A DNA stretch of 64,000 nt from contig NZ_KB892841.1 in the NCBI RefSeq assembly GCF_000373965.1, forward strand, positions 1 to 64,000. The letters run 5' to 3'. Source of the stretch: Uliginosibacterium gangwonense DSM 18521 (GTDB lineage Bacteria > Pseudomonadota > Gammaproteobacteria > Burkholderiales > Rhodocyclaceae). Within the stretch, counting starts at the first letter, position 1; each line of letters starts with the position of its first letter. The notes under the pieces are model-generated. The model was not told where the DNA came from, did no database searches, and saw nothing but the letters and a program-made list of their open reading frames with translations. Made by a program: the position numbers and the translations under genes. This document shows, in pieces, positions 54,819 to 64,000 of the stretch.

Positions 54819-56340
54819 ACGCCTCTCCGTCGCCCTGCGCCCACGCAACAATTGGGAAGCGGTGGACCTCGGGCTACGCCTGGCGGTCTGCAATCTGCGT
54901 GCACTCTATGCCAGCTGGATGGTGGTGGCACTCCCCGTGGCCGCGTTGATTTTCCTGGTCGTTGGCGGCGGGCTGGGCAAACCGGCATGGGCCGCTTTTG
55001 CCTTGTGGTGGCTCAAGCCTGCTTTTGACCGCATCGGCGTCCACGTCATCAGCCATGCGGTTTTTGGCGAGGCTCCCAGCGTGCGGGATACCCTGCGTGC
55101 CTTGCCACGCCTGCTGGGTGCTACAGGTCTGCTCTGGGGACTCACGCTGGGGCGCTTCAGCCTGCAACGCAGCGCGCTTCTACCGGTCGACGTGCTTGAA
55201 GGGCTGAAGGGTGCTGCCGCCCGCCAGCGCAAATCACTGATCTCACGCCGCATCTCCAACGCGGCCATCTGGCAGACCCTGGCTTGGCTGCATCTGGAGA
55301 CGGTGTTCTGGCTAGGCTTCTGGGCCATGATCCTGCTCATGATCCCCAAGGAACTGCTGCCGGACTTCAACTGGCTTGATCTGATCCGTGGTGGTGAACT
55401 CCCGAGCTGGCTGTACTGGTGTTCCTATGCCCCGCTCTGGCTGGCGAGCGTACTGCTCGAACCCCTCTATATTGCCGGGGGTTTCATGCTCTACATCAAG
55501 CGCCGGACAGACCTGGAAGCCTGGGATATCGAACTGCAACTGCGCCGCCTGAATCAACGCAAGGAGGCCAGTTCGCTCTTTGGCATCCTTGCCAGTGCGG
55601 CACTGGCCCTGATGCTGGGCGCTGTAATGCTGAGTCCGGGCGAAGCACAGGCTGCCACCAGCCGCGATACGGCCATTGCCAAAGCGCCAGAGACGCTGAA
55701 GGAAGTCCTCAAGCAGCCGGAATTTGGTAAGGATGAAGTGGATCACCAACTCAAATGGCATGACGACTGGCGCAAATCCGATACCAAAGATCCTTCCTGG
55801 CAATTTCCAGACTGGTTCAAGGATTTTGCCAAGTCGGTGGGACACGGCCTGACATTGGTCATCAAAAGCATTGCCGCCCTGGGGCGCATCGGCGGTTGGC
55901 TGCTCATCGCACTGGCCGTGATGGCGCTGGCCTATCTCATCAGCCGCTTCCGCTGGCAGAAAACCAAACGGCTACACATTCCACCGGCCGAGCTGGCGGG
56001 CTTTGATATCCGCCCGCAATCCTTGCCCAAGGATATTGCAGCCCATGCACTGGAATTGTTACGCAATAACGATCCGCGTGGTGCGCTCAGTCTGCTCTTC
56101 CGTGGCAGTCTCTCGCGTCTGGCACACCGTGAGCAGGTGCCTTTCACACGCGGGGATACCGAAGGCGATTGTCTGGAGCGTGTTCGCAAGAGTGCCCCTG
56201 CCCGCTCGGGTTTCTTCGCCCGGCTACTGGGCTGCTGGCAACGGCTGGCCTACGCCCACCGGGTCATCCCCCCCAGCGAAATCGAAGCCTTGTGTGAAGA
56301 GTGGTGGCGGGAATTTGGCCGGGGAGACGCTCATGTCTAA
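54808..56340 (+). CDS. DUF4129 domain membrane protein
   Basis: 510 aa. Several transmembrane helices in the N-terminal half (about 35-60, 95-120, 170-190, 210-230, 260-280) and one at about 355-375, followed by a C-terminal cytoplasmic DUF4129 domain (AAHALELLRNNDPRGALSLLFRGSLSRLA; CEEWWREFG). This is a usual partner of MoxR/DUF58 genes. Ends overlapping the DUF4350 start by 8 bp. Confidence 0.8.
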   Translation: MELERLSVALRPRNNWEAVDLGLRLAVCNLRALYASWMVVALPVAALIFLVVGGGLGKPAWAAFALWWLKPAFDRIGVHVISHAVFGEAPSVRDTLRALPRLLGATGLLWGLTLGRFSLQRSALLPVDVLEGLKGAAARQRKSLISRRISNAAIWQTLAWLHLETVFWLGFWAMILLMIPKELLPDFNWLDLIRGGELPSWLYWCSYAPLWLASVLLEPLYIAGGFMLYIKRRTDLEAWDIELQLRRLNQRKEASSLFGILASAALALMLGAVMLSPGEAQAATSRDTAIAKAPETLKEVLKQPEFGKDEVDHQLKWHDDWRKSDTKDPSWQFPDWFKDFAKSVGHGLTLVIKSIAALGRIGGWLLIALAVMALAYLISRFRWQKTKRLHIPPAELAGFDIRPQSLPKDIAAHALELLRNNDPRGALSLLFRGSLSRLAHREQVPFTRGDTEGDCLERVRKSAPARSGFFARLLGCWQRLAYAHRVIPPSEIEALCEEWWREFGRGDAHV

Positions 56341-57616
56341 AACCCGCTGGATTCTGCTGACCATCGCGTTGATCCTTGTCTCCTTGGTCGGAAGCTTCCT
56401 TGCCATGCATCTGCGCTGGGAGCAAACCACCCGCCGCACAGGCATGACGGGGGAAGCCCTACACAACCCATACCACGCTGGCATGGAGCTGATGGATCGC
56501 CTGGGCTACCCGGCCAAACGCCTGGACAACACTGCAAGCCTTGCACGCCTATCGAGTCAGACCACCTTGCTACTGGCGGACCCTGGCAAATTCAGCGATA
56601 AAACCCAGCTTGCCATATTGACCAATTGGGTACGCAACGGCGGGCATTTAGTGCTGCCACTCAGTACGGAACAGCGCGACAACCCACTGTTTGATGCTTT
56701 TGGCATTCAGCCTCTGGGCGCAATGCAAGACAAGGAAAGCAAAACCTTCAAACTGCATGTTGAAGGCGAAACCTTGCAGATCAGGCTCGACGAGGCAGAG
56801 GTCTTTGAATCAGACAAGGCTCCTATGTGGGAAGCCGACCTGGATGGCTGGTTTGTGAGCGACGTTGCTAAACACCCAAAGCCCTCTGAGGATGAAGACG
56901 AAGACAGCGAGGGGAACAACGCCTCGCTCAAACACAAGGAACACTTTGTCACCGTCCAGCCCAAGGACGTGGATGACCCCGAGCCCACGGATACGGTCTC
57001 CATCTATGCCCGCCTGAAGTATGGCAAGGGGTTTGTGACGGTGGGCGACACATCTATGCTGACCAACCCGCAGATCGCCAAGTTCGACCACGGCCGCCTG
57101 CTGGTGCATCTGCTCAGCCTGCCAGACGACAATCGTCCGGTCTTCATGATTCTGGCACCGGAATTCCCCAGTCTGCCTGCATGGCTGGCTCAGCACGCAC
57201 CCGAGGCACTGGCGGCATTCCTCCTGCTAGCGTTGAGCAGCATCTGGCACTTTGCGCCGCGCTTCGGCCCCCTGCTCCCTGAGCCGCAACCCGTGCGCCC
57301 AGGGCTACGTGAACATTTGTCGGCCAGTGGCAGCTTCTTGCTCAAAGCCCGGGCATATGAAGCGCTGATCGCCCCCTTGCGCGAGGAAGTCACGCGCCAG
57401 CTCAGCTTTCTGCAAAGCCGTCATCCGGAGATCCGCACGCCACACGACCTGGGCGCGGCCCTCAGCGGCATGAATGCCAACGAGATTGCCCGTGCCCTGA
57501 TGCCCGACCCGGAAAACCACCAGGAATTCTTGCGCCGCTGCCATACCCTGGCTGTGCTGCGCGATCACTGTAACCGCATGCGACAACCCGCTTCTGATCC
57601 AGGAACCCACCCATGA
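56333..57616 (+). CDS. DUF4350 domain membrane protein
   Basis: 427 aa from the ATG at 56333 (GGGGAG upstream). TM1 at about 5-25, a periplasmic DUF4350 region (ELMDRLGYPAKRL; LLLADPGKFSDKTQLAILTNWVRNGGHL split), an acidic insert (EDEDEDSEGNN), and TM2 at about 285-302, then a cytoplasmic tail. Proteins of this kind are found with MoxR/DUF58 genes. Overlaps the MoxR gene by 4 bp. Confidence 0.8.
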   Translation: MSKTRWILLTIALILVSLVGSFLAMHLRWEQTTRRTGMTGEALHNPYHAGMELMDRLGYPAKRLDNTASLARLSSQTTLLLADPGKFSDKTQLAILTNWVRNGGHLVLPLSTEQRDNPLFDAFGIQPLGAMQDKESKTFKLHVEGETLQIRLDEAEVFESDKAPMWEADLDGWFVSDVAKHPKPSEDEDEDSEGNNASLKHKEHFVTVQPKDVDDPEPTDTVSIYARLKYGKGFVTVGDTSMLTNPQIAKFDHGRLLVHLLSLPDDNRPVFMILAPEFPSLPAWLAQHAPEALAAFLLLALSSIWHFAPRFGPLLPEPQPVRPGLREHLSASGSFLLKARAYEALIAPLREEVTRQLSFLQSRHPEIRTPHDLGAALSGMNANEIARALMPDPENHQEFLRRCHTLAVLRDHCNRMRQPASDPGTHP

Positions 57617-58584
57617 ATCTGCCCACCACCCCCATCGAAGCCACCGAACTGGCACGCCAGCTGCGCGGGGAAGTTGCCCGCGTCTTTGTGGGCCAGAATG
57701 CTGTGGTTGAACACACGCTTTGCGCACTGCTCTCAGGCGGCCACATCCTGCTTGAAGGCGTGCCCGGCCTGGGCAAGACCTTGCTGGTCAAGGCGCTGGC
57801 AAAAACCTTCGGTGGCCAGTTTGCACGTATCCAATTCACCCCTGACCTGATGCCTGCGGACGTTACCGGCCACACCCTGTATGACGTGCGCAGCAGCCAG
57901 TTCGTGATCCGCCGTGGCCCGGTGTTTGCCAATCTGGTGCTGGCCGACGAAATCAACCGCGCCCCGGCCAAGACCCAGGCCGCGCTGTTGGAAGTGATGC
58001 AGGAGGCGCAAGTCACCATCGAAGGCAAGACCATGCCCCTGCCTCCCCCTTTCCTGGTGCTAGCCACCCAGAACCCGATTGAGCAGGAAGGCACCTACGC
58101 ACTGCCCGAAGCACAGCTTGACCGCTTCCTGCTCAAAGTGCTGATCGACTACCCCTCCCTGACCGAAGAACGTGCCCTGGTCGCAGCATCCTGCACCGGG
58201 CGCACCGGGGACCGCCTAGAGGTGGAAAGCGTGCGCCAGATCGCCACCCCGGAACAGCTTGTCGCCATGCAGCAGATTGCCGCAGGCTTGCGCGTGGATG
58301 ATGCAGTGCTCGATTACGCCGTGCGTATCGTGCGCTCTACCCGCGAGTGGCCGGGGATTGCCATTGGCGCAGGGCCACGCGGCGCCATCGCCCTGGTCCG
58401 CGCCGCACGCGCCATCGCACTCCTGGCAGGCAGAGACTTTGTGACCCCGGATGATGTCAAACACATTGCCCTGCCCGCCTTGCGCCACCGTATTAGCCTG
58501 GTGCCGGAAGCCGAGATTGAAGGGCTTTCCATCGACGGCGTGCTGAACAGCCTGCTTGCGCGCACCGACGCTCCGCGTGCCTGA
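57613..58584 (+). CDS. MoxR-family AAA+ ATPase
   Basis: 323 aa. Walker A GVPGLGKT (about 52-59), Walker [10 protein letters not shown], sensor 1 [23 protein letters not shown]. MoxR ATPases are thought to act as chaperones that insert metals or assemble partner complexes, commonly with DUF58/vWA proteins. Placed between DUF4350 and DUF58 genes in the same operon. Confidence 0.95.
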   Translation: MNLPTTPIEATELARQLRGEVARVFVGQNAVVEHTLCALLSGGHILLEGVPGLGKTLLVKALAKTFGGQFARIQFTPDLMPADVTGHTLYDVRSSQFVIRRGPVFANLVLADEINRAPAKTQAALLEVMQEAQVTIEGKTMPLPPPFLVLATQNPIEQEGTYALPEAQLDRFLLKVLIDYPSLTEERALVAASCTGRTGDRLEVESVRQIATPEQLVAMQQIAAGLRVDDAVLDYAVRIVRSTREWPGIAIGAGPRGAIALVRAARAIALLAGRDFVTPDDVKHIALPALRHRISLVPEAEIEGLSIDGVLNSLLARTDAPRA

Positions 58585-58590
58585 TCGCCC

Positions 58591-59898
58591 ATGGTTCTGC
58601 CATCCAAATACCTGCTGATCGGTGTAACGGCCTGGTTTGCCAGCGGCGTCATCACAGCCTTTGTCCCCTCTGCCTCCATTGTGTGCACGGGCGGCGGCAT
58701 CCTGTTACTGCTTTGGGCGGCGACAGACTTTGTCCTGGCCAGGAGTCAGGCACTGCCCGTGTTGCAACGGGTGGTGAAATCCACCCTGGCACTGGGAGAA
58801 TGGGCACCAGTCGAGCTTCGTCTGCATTGGCCGCACAATGTGCCGGAACTGGCAGAGGTTTTTGACCACTTCCCGCAAAACTTTGTCCAGGAAGGTTTAC
58901 CCGGCAAGATTCTGACGGCAGGCGCCAACACCTTTTCGCTGCGCTACCGGGTTCGCCCGCTGCTACGTGGCGACCACCGCTTCGGGGCGACCGAGCTGCG
59001 TATCCGCTCGCCCTGGGGTGCCTGGCTGCGCCAAAGCGCGATGGGTGAAACACAGGATGTGCGCGTCTATCCCAATTTTGCCCCCTTGGCGCGACATGCC
59101 CTGCGTGCGGTGGATTACCGCAATGCCCGTTTTGGTTTGCAACAGCGCCGGCGACGGGGTCAGGGGATGGATTTTGCCCAGTTGCGTGAATACCGCGAGG
59201 GAGATTCCCTCCGGCAAGTCGACTGGAAAGCGACCATGCGCATGGGCAAGATGATCTCCCGTGAATACCAGGATGAGCGCGACCAGCGCATTCTGCTGCT
59301 GGTCGACTGCGGGCGGCGGATGGGCGCACGCGATGGCGACCTCTCGCACTTTGACCATGCGCTGGACACCATGCTGATGCTGGCCTACGTGGCCTTGAGC
59401 CATGGTGACCGGGTGGGCTTGATGACTTTGGGCGGGCCGGAGCGTTATCTGCCCACACAGCATTCATCCAGCACGGTCAGCCACATCCTGCGTGAAACCT
59501 ACGATTTGCAGCCAACCTTGCAGGTCAGCGATTTTGAACGTGCGGCAGAAAGCCTGCTGGCCCGCGAGCGCAAGCGCGCCTTGGTCGTGTTGCTGACCAA
59601 CCTGCGTGACGAAGACGACCAGGGCCTGCTCTCCGCCACCCGCATCCTGAGCAAGAACCATCTGGTCTTGGTTGCCAGCCTGCGCGAAAGTGCCCTGGAC
59701 CGCGTACAGACCGAAACCATCCACAGTGCCCAAGACGCAGCCCGCCTGGGCGCCGCCGTAGGCTACGCACGTCGCCGTGAAGCCTCGCTGCGGCGGCTGC
59801 GGGCAGAAGGCGTCATGTGCCTGGATGTAACGCCAGAGTCGCTGGCCATTGAAACGGTGAATCGTTACCTGGCCGTCAAGGCCGCAAGTTTGTTGTAA
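58591..59898 (+). CDS. DUF58 domain protein
   Basis: 435 aa. Two N-terminal transmembrane segments (about 5-50), then the DUF58 domain with the signature REYREGDSLRQVDWKATMR (about 206-224), and a vWA-like C-terminal part (LLLVDCGRRM; VVLLTNLRDEDD). Usually the substrate partner of MoxR. Last gene of the seven-gene operon; about 200 bp separates it from the next gene. Confidence 0.9.
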   Translation: MVLPSKYLLIGVTAWFASGVITAFVPSASIVCTGGGILLLLWAATDFVLARSQALPVLQRVVKSTLALGEWAPVELRLHWPHNVPELAEVFDHFPQNFVQEGLPGKILTAGANTFSLRYRVRPLLRGDHRFGATELRIRSPWGAWLRQSAMGETQDVRVYPNFAPLARHALRAVDYRNARFGLQQRRRRGQGMDFAQLREYREGDSLRQVDWKATMRMGKMISREYQDERDQRILLLVDCGRRMGARDGDLSHFDHALDTMLMLAYVALSHGDRVGLMTLGGPERYLPTQHSSSTVSHILRETYDLQPTLQVSDFERAAESLLARERKRALVVLLTNLRDEDDQGLLSATRILSKNHLVLVASLRESALDRVQTETIHSAQDAARLGAAVGYARRREASLRRLRAEGVMCLDVTPESLAIETVNRYLAVKAASLL

Positions 59899-60097
59899 AA
59901 AGCGCTTAAAACATTAAAAATATTACAAACACAACACCTCAGATGACCAATGGTGTTTTCCTCGCCGGCGGCTGGAACTATTATTCAGACATAGGATCGA
60001 ATCACGCGAAGAACGGGTGGGGAAGCAGACAAGCTTCCGCGTTTTGGGGCAAAACAGGCCAGCCCTTGATGACCTGAGGATAACGAGGAGGGTTGAG

Positions 60098-60658
60098 ATG
60101 GACATGAATCGACGCCCCATCCAGGTGGCAATCCTGTCACTGGCCTTCGTTTGCTCGGGCGCTTTCGCGCAGTCAAGCGGTTTGCGTCTGACGCCTCAGT
60201 TTGGCGTGTATGAAAATCCTATCGGCCTAAAATTGCGTCTGATCAATTCACGCAGCCCCTTATTCTCGGTGCCTGCAGATAATTATCTGGCGCCGCCGGT
60301 TGAGCACTCCTCACAGGCTTCCAACAGAGCATCTACCGCACTGATCGGAGATTGGCAGCTCAACGCCAGTGGCCTGCGTGCGTCGGCGGGCTTGGTCTTG
60401 CGCTATAAGGTCAGCACACTTCTTGGCGAAGAAAACCGCCGCCAGGATGTCTTTCAAAGCTCGCCGGAAACCTATATCGGCCTGGGCTGGAGTACCGAGC
60501 CCTTTGGTGCCAAGAGTTGGCGCTTCTCTGCTGACGTGGGGTCTTTTGTCTCCACCCGTTCGCGCAACATCAGCAGCATGGCCCAAGGTTTGCAGCCCGA
60601 TGGCACAGGCATCCGCTGGACGCCTTACCTGTCCATCGGCGCACAGTTCAACTACTGA
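60098..60658 (+). CDS. small outer-membrane beta-barrel-like protein
   Basis: 186 aa. Signal peptide ending AFAQSS (about 25 residues), then alternating hydrophobic residues compatible with beta strands (ASAGLVLRYKV, TYIGLGWST, RFSADVGSF, PYLSIGAQFNY). Ends in Tyr, like many outer-membrane barrels recognised by the BAM complex. GAGGAGG lies 6 bp before the ATG. No family recognised with certainty. Confidence 0.68.
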   Translation: MDMNRRPIQVAILSLAFVCSGAFAQSSGLRLTPQFGVYENPIGLKLRLINSRSPLFSVPADNYLAPPVEHSSQASNRASTALIGDWQLNASGLRASAGLVLRYKVSTLLGEENRRQDVFQSSPETYIGLGWSTEPFGAKSWRFSADVGSFVSTRSRNISSMAQGLQPDGTGIRWTPYLSIGAQFNY

Positions 60659-60756
60659 TCAATTTTCCGGGTTGCTCTATTCGCGCTGGCGTCAAAAAAG
60701 CGTAAAGGGAGTCTGTCTGATCCGGGGTGTCAAACTGCGATCCCCTGTACAACCTT

Positions 60757-63700
60757 CTAGCGCCCCTGTGAGCTGATTGGCCCGCGTTTCAGAATGTCCA
60801 TGAAGGTTTCATGCGTCACCGGCGGGCAGAAGTAATAGCCCTGTGCCTCGCGGCAGCCTTCTTTGATCAGAAAATCGATCTGCGCACGTGATTCAGCCCC
60901 CTCTGCGATCACATCCAGCTTGAGGCTGCGCCCCAGTTGCACGATGGCGCGCACAATTGCCGCGTCATCCGGATCGCTGACCATGTCCCGCACAAATCCC
61001 TGGTCAATCTTGAGGCGGTCCACGGCAAAGCGCTTGAGGTAGGACAGCGAGGAATAGCCAGTGCCAAAGTCGTCAATCGATAGGCGCACGCCCAGCTCCT
61101 TGAGCCGCTGCACGGTATCGAGCACATCCTCGGCATGCTGCATGAGTAAAGACTCGGTCAGCTCAAGTTCCAGATATTCCGGTGGCAGGCGGGTTTCGGC
61201 GAGCACCTCCCGCACCGTTGCGACAATATCATCCCGCCTGAATTGCAATGCCGAGATGTTGACGGCAACCGATACATCCTCAAACCCACGGTCATACCAC
61301 TCGCGGGCACGCAGGCAGGCTTCACGCAGCACCCAGCGGCCAATGGGCACAATCAGGCCAGACTCTTCCGCAATCGAAATAAAGCGCCCGGGGGGGACAA
61401 AGCCCAACACGGGGGACTGCCAACGGATCAGCGTCTCGGCCCCCATGATCAGCCCGGTCTCCAGCTGCACCTGGGGTTGGAAATGGAGCATCAGCTCGTT
61501 GCGTACAAGCGCCCGGCGGAGCTGATTCTCGGTTTGCAGGCGCTCCAGCGCATTGGCATTCATGGCCTCGGTAAAAAAACGGTAGGTATTGCGCCCATTT
61601 TCCTTGGCGTGATACATCGCCGTATCGGCATTCTTCATCAGCGCCTCTGGCGTATCCCCATCGCTGGGATAGACCGAGATGCCGATGGAAAAAGAAGTCC
61701 CCAACACGTGCCCATCCAGATCAAATGGCTCGGAGAGGTGCCGCAGGATCTTCTCTGCAATGCGTGCCGGGTCTTCGGTGTCTCCGATGTCGGTCAGCAC
61801 GATGATGAACTCATCGCCCCCCTGGCGGCAGATGGTGTCAGTCTCCCGCACACAGCTTTGCAGGCGTTCGGCCACGGCTTGCAGCAAGCGGTCTCCGGCA
61901 ATATGGCCCAGGGAATCGTTGATGGTTTTGAAGCGATCCAGATCCAGGTAGAGCAAAGCCAGCAGATCGGCATTGCGCTCAGCCCGCCCCATCGCCTGTT
62001 CAAGCCGGTCCTGGAACAAGGCACGGTTGGGCAAGCCCGTCAGTGGATCATGATGGGCGAGGTAGGCAATCCTCGCCTCGCTGTTCTTGCGTTCGGTAAT
62101 ATCGGAGAATACCGCCACGAAGTGCGAGATGGAGTTGCCACGATTGTGCACCGTTCCGATCGAGAGCCACTCCTGGAACTCCGATCCATCGCGTCGCCGC
62201 TGCCACACTTCCCCTTGCCAGGCGCCTTTCTCGGCCGCCTCACGCCAGATCGTATCGTACTGAACCTCATCTTGCTGCATGGAGGAGAGCAATGCAGGCG
62301 TCTGCCCCACCACGAAACCGGCGGTGTAGCCCGTCAGTTCCGAAAATGCCTTGTTGACCGATAGAATCCGCCGCTGGGCGTCGGTGATCATGATCGCCTC
62401 GACGCTGTTGTCGAACACCGTGGCCGCCAGACGCAAATCTTCCTCGGCCCGCCGTTGTGCAGTCACATCATTCAGCGTCAGCACCACGGGGTAAGCCCCC
62501 ACCACCTCGTCCCGGGTCAAGGGTTCGGCCTTGGCCAGCATCCACAGCCGCGTGCCATCGCGCCGGTCGATCCCCACCACGGCAGCAGTGGGGCGGCCAA
62601 AATTGCGCGTCCGCGCACCGGGCAATTCATCTGCGGGACAAGGCGAGCCATCCTCACGCACAAAGCCAAACCCCTCGGGCTCCTGCTGCGGGGGAAATAC
62701 TTCATCCGCAGCAAGCCCGTACAGACGACGCGCCGCATTGTTGGCAATGATGACGCGCCCGGCCGCGTCGCGCATGATGACGCCTTCGCGCATAGCCGCG
62801 AGGATGGTCCGCATCCACCCTTCACTTTCACGCAGTTCCCGCTCGGCATTCTTGCGTGCAGTAATGTCTTCGATCATCTCCATGAACTGGCTGGCACCCT
62901 GGTTGGAATGCACCATCGAGACGGTCAGATGCACCCACACAACGTCTCCATCACGCCGGATCATCCGGCGCTCAACAGAGAAGGTTTCCAGCTCACTCTC
63001 AATCAAGGCATCGCGCAGGTCTTCTTGCTGAAACACGTCTTCAACATGCGTGATTTCGCGGAAGTCGCGCAACAGGAGTTCCGCCTCGCTATAGCCGGTG
63101 ATCTCGCAATAACGCAGATTGACGCGCATGTATTGGCCGGTGAGCGAGCACAGACAGACGCCAACTGCCGCCTGTTCAAAGGCGCTACGGAAACGCGCCT
63201 CGCTATCTTCCAATAGCGCCTCATTGCGTTTGCGGGCGGTCAGATTGACAAAGATGCCGCGCATGCCAACGATCTTGCCCGCTTCGGCCCGGATAGGGGT
63301 ACGCAAGTCGCGGATGTGGACTTCGTCACCATGCAGACCGACAAGGCGGTATTCACATTCATGCCCCTCACCGCTTTCGAGCATGCGTGCGGCAAATGCA
63401 CGGGCGATATCGGCATCTTCAGGGTGCAGGCGGTTCGCCCAGAACCCGGATACCAACCAGGCCTCAAGGGGATAGCCCAGCAAGGCTTCGGCAGAAGCCG
63501 AGACATAGGTGTAGGCATCCGTGGCGGCGCTGTATTCCCAAGCCACCACCTGGGTGCCTTCCACAATCAGGCGGAAACGCTCCTCTGATGCACGCAGGGC
63601 TGCCGTATGTTGGGCCAACTGCTCCAGGCGCCGCCGGTACAGGAGCGCAGCGCAAAGCAATAGCGCTACAGCCCCCCAGAAAAACAGGGTTCCACTCACA

Positions 63701-63828
63701 AACGGAATCCCTGGGGAATAGCCCCCCTCACCCGCCACCGGCTGTGCCGCTGCAGGCAGGCAGAACGGCGCCACAGTGAGGCCAAGCCATAATCCCTTGA
63801 CGCGATTGACGGCCCCACATGGCCCCAT
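60757..63828 (-). CDS. membrane PAS-GGDEF-EAL protein
   Basis: 1023 aa. N-terminal hydrophobic segments (about 12-28 and 42-62), four PAS domains (about 75-210, 210-335, 335-470, 470-590), GGDEF (about 600-760) and EAL (about 770-1015). GGDEF is intact with I-site RETD five residues before it. The EAL site has GAETLIRW (Glu kept), NISALQF, ELTES, DDFGTGYSSLSYL and KIDQGFV, so phosphodiesterase activity is likely. ENDS of synthesis and degradation in one protein suggest sensory switching. Confidence 0.92.
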   Translation of the reverse strand: MGPCGAVNRVKGLWLGLTVAPFCLPAAAQPVAGEGGYSPGIPFVSGTLFFWGAVALLLCAALLYRRRLEQLAQHTAALRASEERFRLIVEGTQVVAWEYSAATDAYTYVSASAEALLGYPLEAWLVSGFWANRLHPEDADIARAFAARMLESGEGHECEYRLVGLHGDEVHIRDLRTPIRAEAGKIVGMRGIFVNLTARKRNEALLEDSEARFRSAFEQAAVGVCLCSLTGQYMRVNLRYCEITGYSEAELLLRDFREITHVEDVFQQEDLRDALIESELETFSVERRMIRRDGDVVWVHLTVSMVHSNQGASQFMEMIEDITARKNAERELRESEGWMRTILAAMREGVIMRDAAGRVIIANNAARRLYGLAADEVFPPQQEPEGFGFVREDGSPCPADELPGARTRNFGRPTAAVVGIDRRDGTRLWMLAKAEPLTRDEVVGAYPVVLTLNDVTAQRRAEEDLRLAATVFDNSVEAIMITDAQRRILSVNKAFSELTGYTAGFVVGQTPALLSSMQQDEVQYDTIWREAAEKGAWQGEVWQRRRDGSEFQEWLSIGTVHNRGNSISHFVAVFSDITERKNSEARIAYLAHHDPLTGLPNRALFQDRLEQAMGRAERNADLLALLYLDLDRFKTINDSLGHIAGDRLLQAVAERLQSCVRETDTICRQGGDEFIIVLTDIGDTEDPARIAEKILRHLSEPFDLDGHVLGTSFSIGISVYPSDGDTPEALMKNADTAMYHAKENGRNTYRFFTEAMNANALERLQTENQLRRALVRNELMLHFQPQVQLETGLIMGAETLIRWQSPVLGFVPPGRFISIAEESGLIVPIGRWVLREACLRAREWYDRGFEDVSVAVNISALQFRRDDIVATVREVLAETRLPPEYLELELTESLLMQHAEDVLDTVQRLKELGVRLSIDDFGTGYSSLSYLKRFAVDRLKIDQGFVRDMVSDPDDAAIVRAIVQLGRSLKLDVIAEGAESRAQIDFLIKEGCREAQGYYFCPPVTHETFMDILKRGPISSQGR

Positions 63829-63861
63829 GGCAGTTCCCGGAAGGAAAAGTGTGCGGTCAGT

Positions 63862-64000
63862 TTACTTCACAACCCGCAGTCTTGAGCCTCCGGTCGGCGG
63901 GGGACTATCGGGCTGTGAGGGGGGCGTAGGGGTGGCTGGGCTGGCAGTCGGCTTGGCGGCAGGTGCGGTCTCGGTTTCCATTTTTGCGGCAGCCTCCGCG
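63862..64000 (-). CDS. C-terminal tail of an unidentified protein (partial)
   Basis: The last 45 codons and stop of a minus-strand gene that continues beyond the window. The tail is rich in Ala, Pro, Thr and Lys (EAAAKMETETAP; PPPTGGSRLRVVK) and ends in basic residues. Low-complexity tails of this kind occur on many proteins, so no function is given. The stop lies 33 bp upstream of the PAS-GGDEF-EAL start. Confidence 0.55.
   Translation of the reverse strand, partial: AEAAAKMETETAPAAKPTASPATPTPPSQPDSPPPTGGSRLRVVK

Noticed and set aside
59899..60097. Riboswitch (for example c-di-GMP type) upstream of the small outer-membrane protein
   Set aside because: There is a short hairpin (GGAAGC...GCTTCC), but none of the conserved core motifs of known riboswitches could be recognised.

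Overview
The window is a stretch of a betaproteobacterial chromosome, most likely from the order Neisseriales (inference from gene content, not from a database search). Supporting signs are the CcoNOQP cbb3 oxidase cluster with CcoGHIS, an FNR regulator, class I PhaC, the UDG/RimI/TsaB cluster, YaeQ, SlyX and a BPSS1780-type membrane protein. Genes are densely packed with many 1-4 bp stop/start overlaps. No prophage, integron, CRISPR array or transposase gene was seen. The left edge cuts an rRNA operon: the first ~20 bases are the 5' end of a minus-strand 16S gene, followed by its leader, boxA and P1 promoter.

Layout. 1-1100: rrn leader and promoter, tRNA-Val(CAC) with a near-consensus promoter. 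1100-16500: mostly minus-strand housekeeping genes (zinc-ribbon protein, parE, dnaQ, tpiA, radA-alr, a LysR regulator, DUF2164, UDG-rimI-tsaB, sixA with a CYTH-CHAD protein, moaC), with a degenerate HD-GYP gene and lplT on the plus strand. 16500-24400: plus-strand run of an M48 metalloprotease, tusA, yaeQ, rmuC, typA and an unrecognised zinc-ribbon membrane protein. 24400-38800: mixed accessory genes, including cytochrome b561, two GGDEF proteins, a PilZ protein, a J-domain-like/serine-protease fusion, an Fsr-type exporter, S1/P1 nuclease, slyX, sulfurtransferase, an Mrr-like membrane protein and rlmJ. 38800-51900: the oxygen-response block: hemN and fnr divergent around an FNR box, phaC, a universal stress protein, ccoNOQP, ccoGH and ccoIS. 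51900-60000: tRNA-Thr(CGT) and a seven-gene MoxR/DUF58/SpoIIM/RDD operon. 60000-64000: a small outer-membrane-like protein, a large PAS-GGDEF-EAL protein and the cut C-terminus of another gene.

How it fits together. FNR should sense low oxygen and act on hemN (anaerobic haem synthesis) and on the high-affinity cbb3 oxidase, whose assembly factors (Cu ATPase CcoI, CcoG, CcoH, CcoS) flank it. Five proteins with c-di-GMP domains (HD-GYP, two GGDEF, PilZ, GGDEF-EAL) are scattered through the window.

The most interesting signal is in the 410 bp gap between ccoS and ccoN. A second FNR-type box (49133-49146) lies 21 bp from a -10-like element, and about 75 bp downstream of the expected start is a strong intrinsic terminator with seven Us. 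Nothing is encoded between them, so they look like a ~100 nt FNR-dependent small RNA gene, in the manner of FnrS or AniS. A second notable item is a 141 bp near-palindromic intergenic repeat present twice (9162-9302 and 25056-25196, about 86% identical without gaps).
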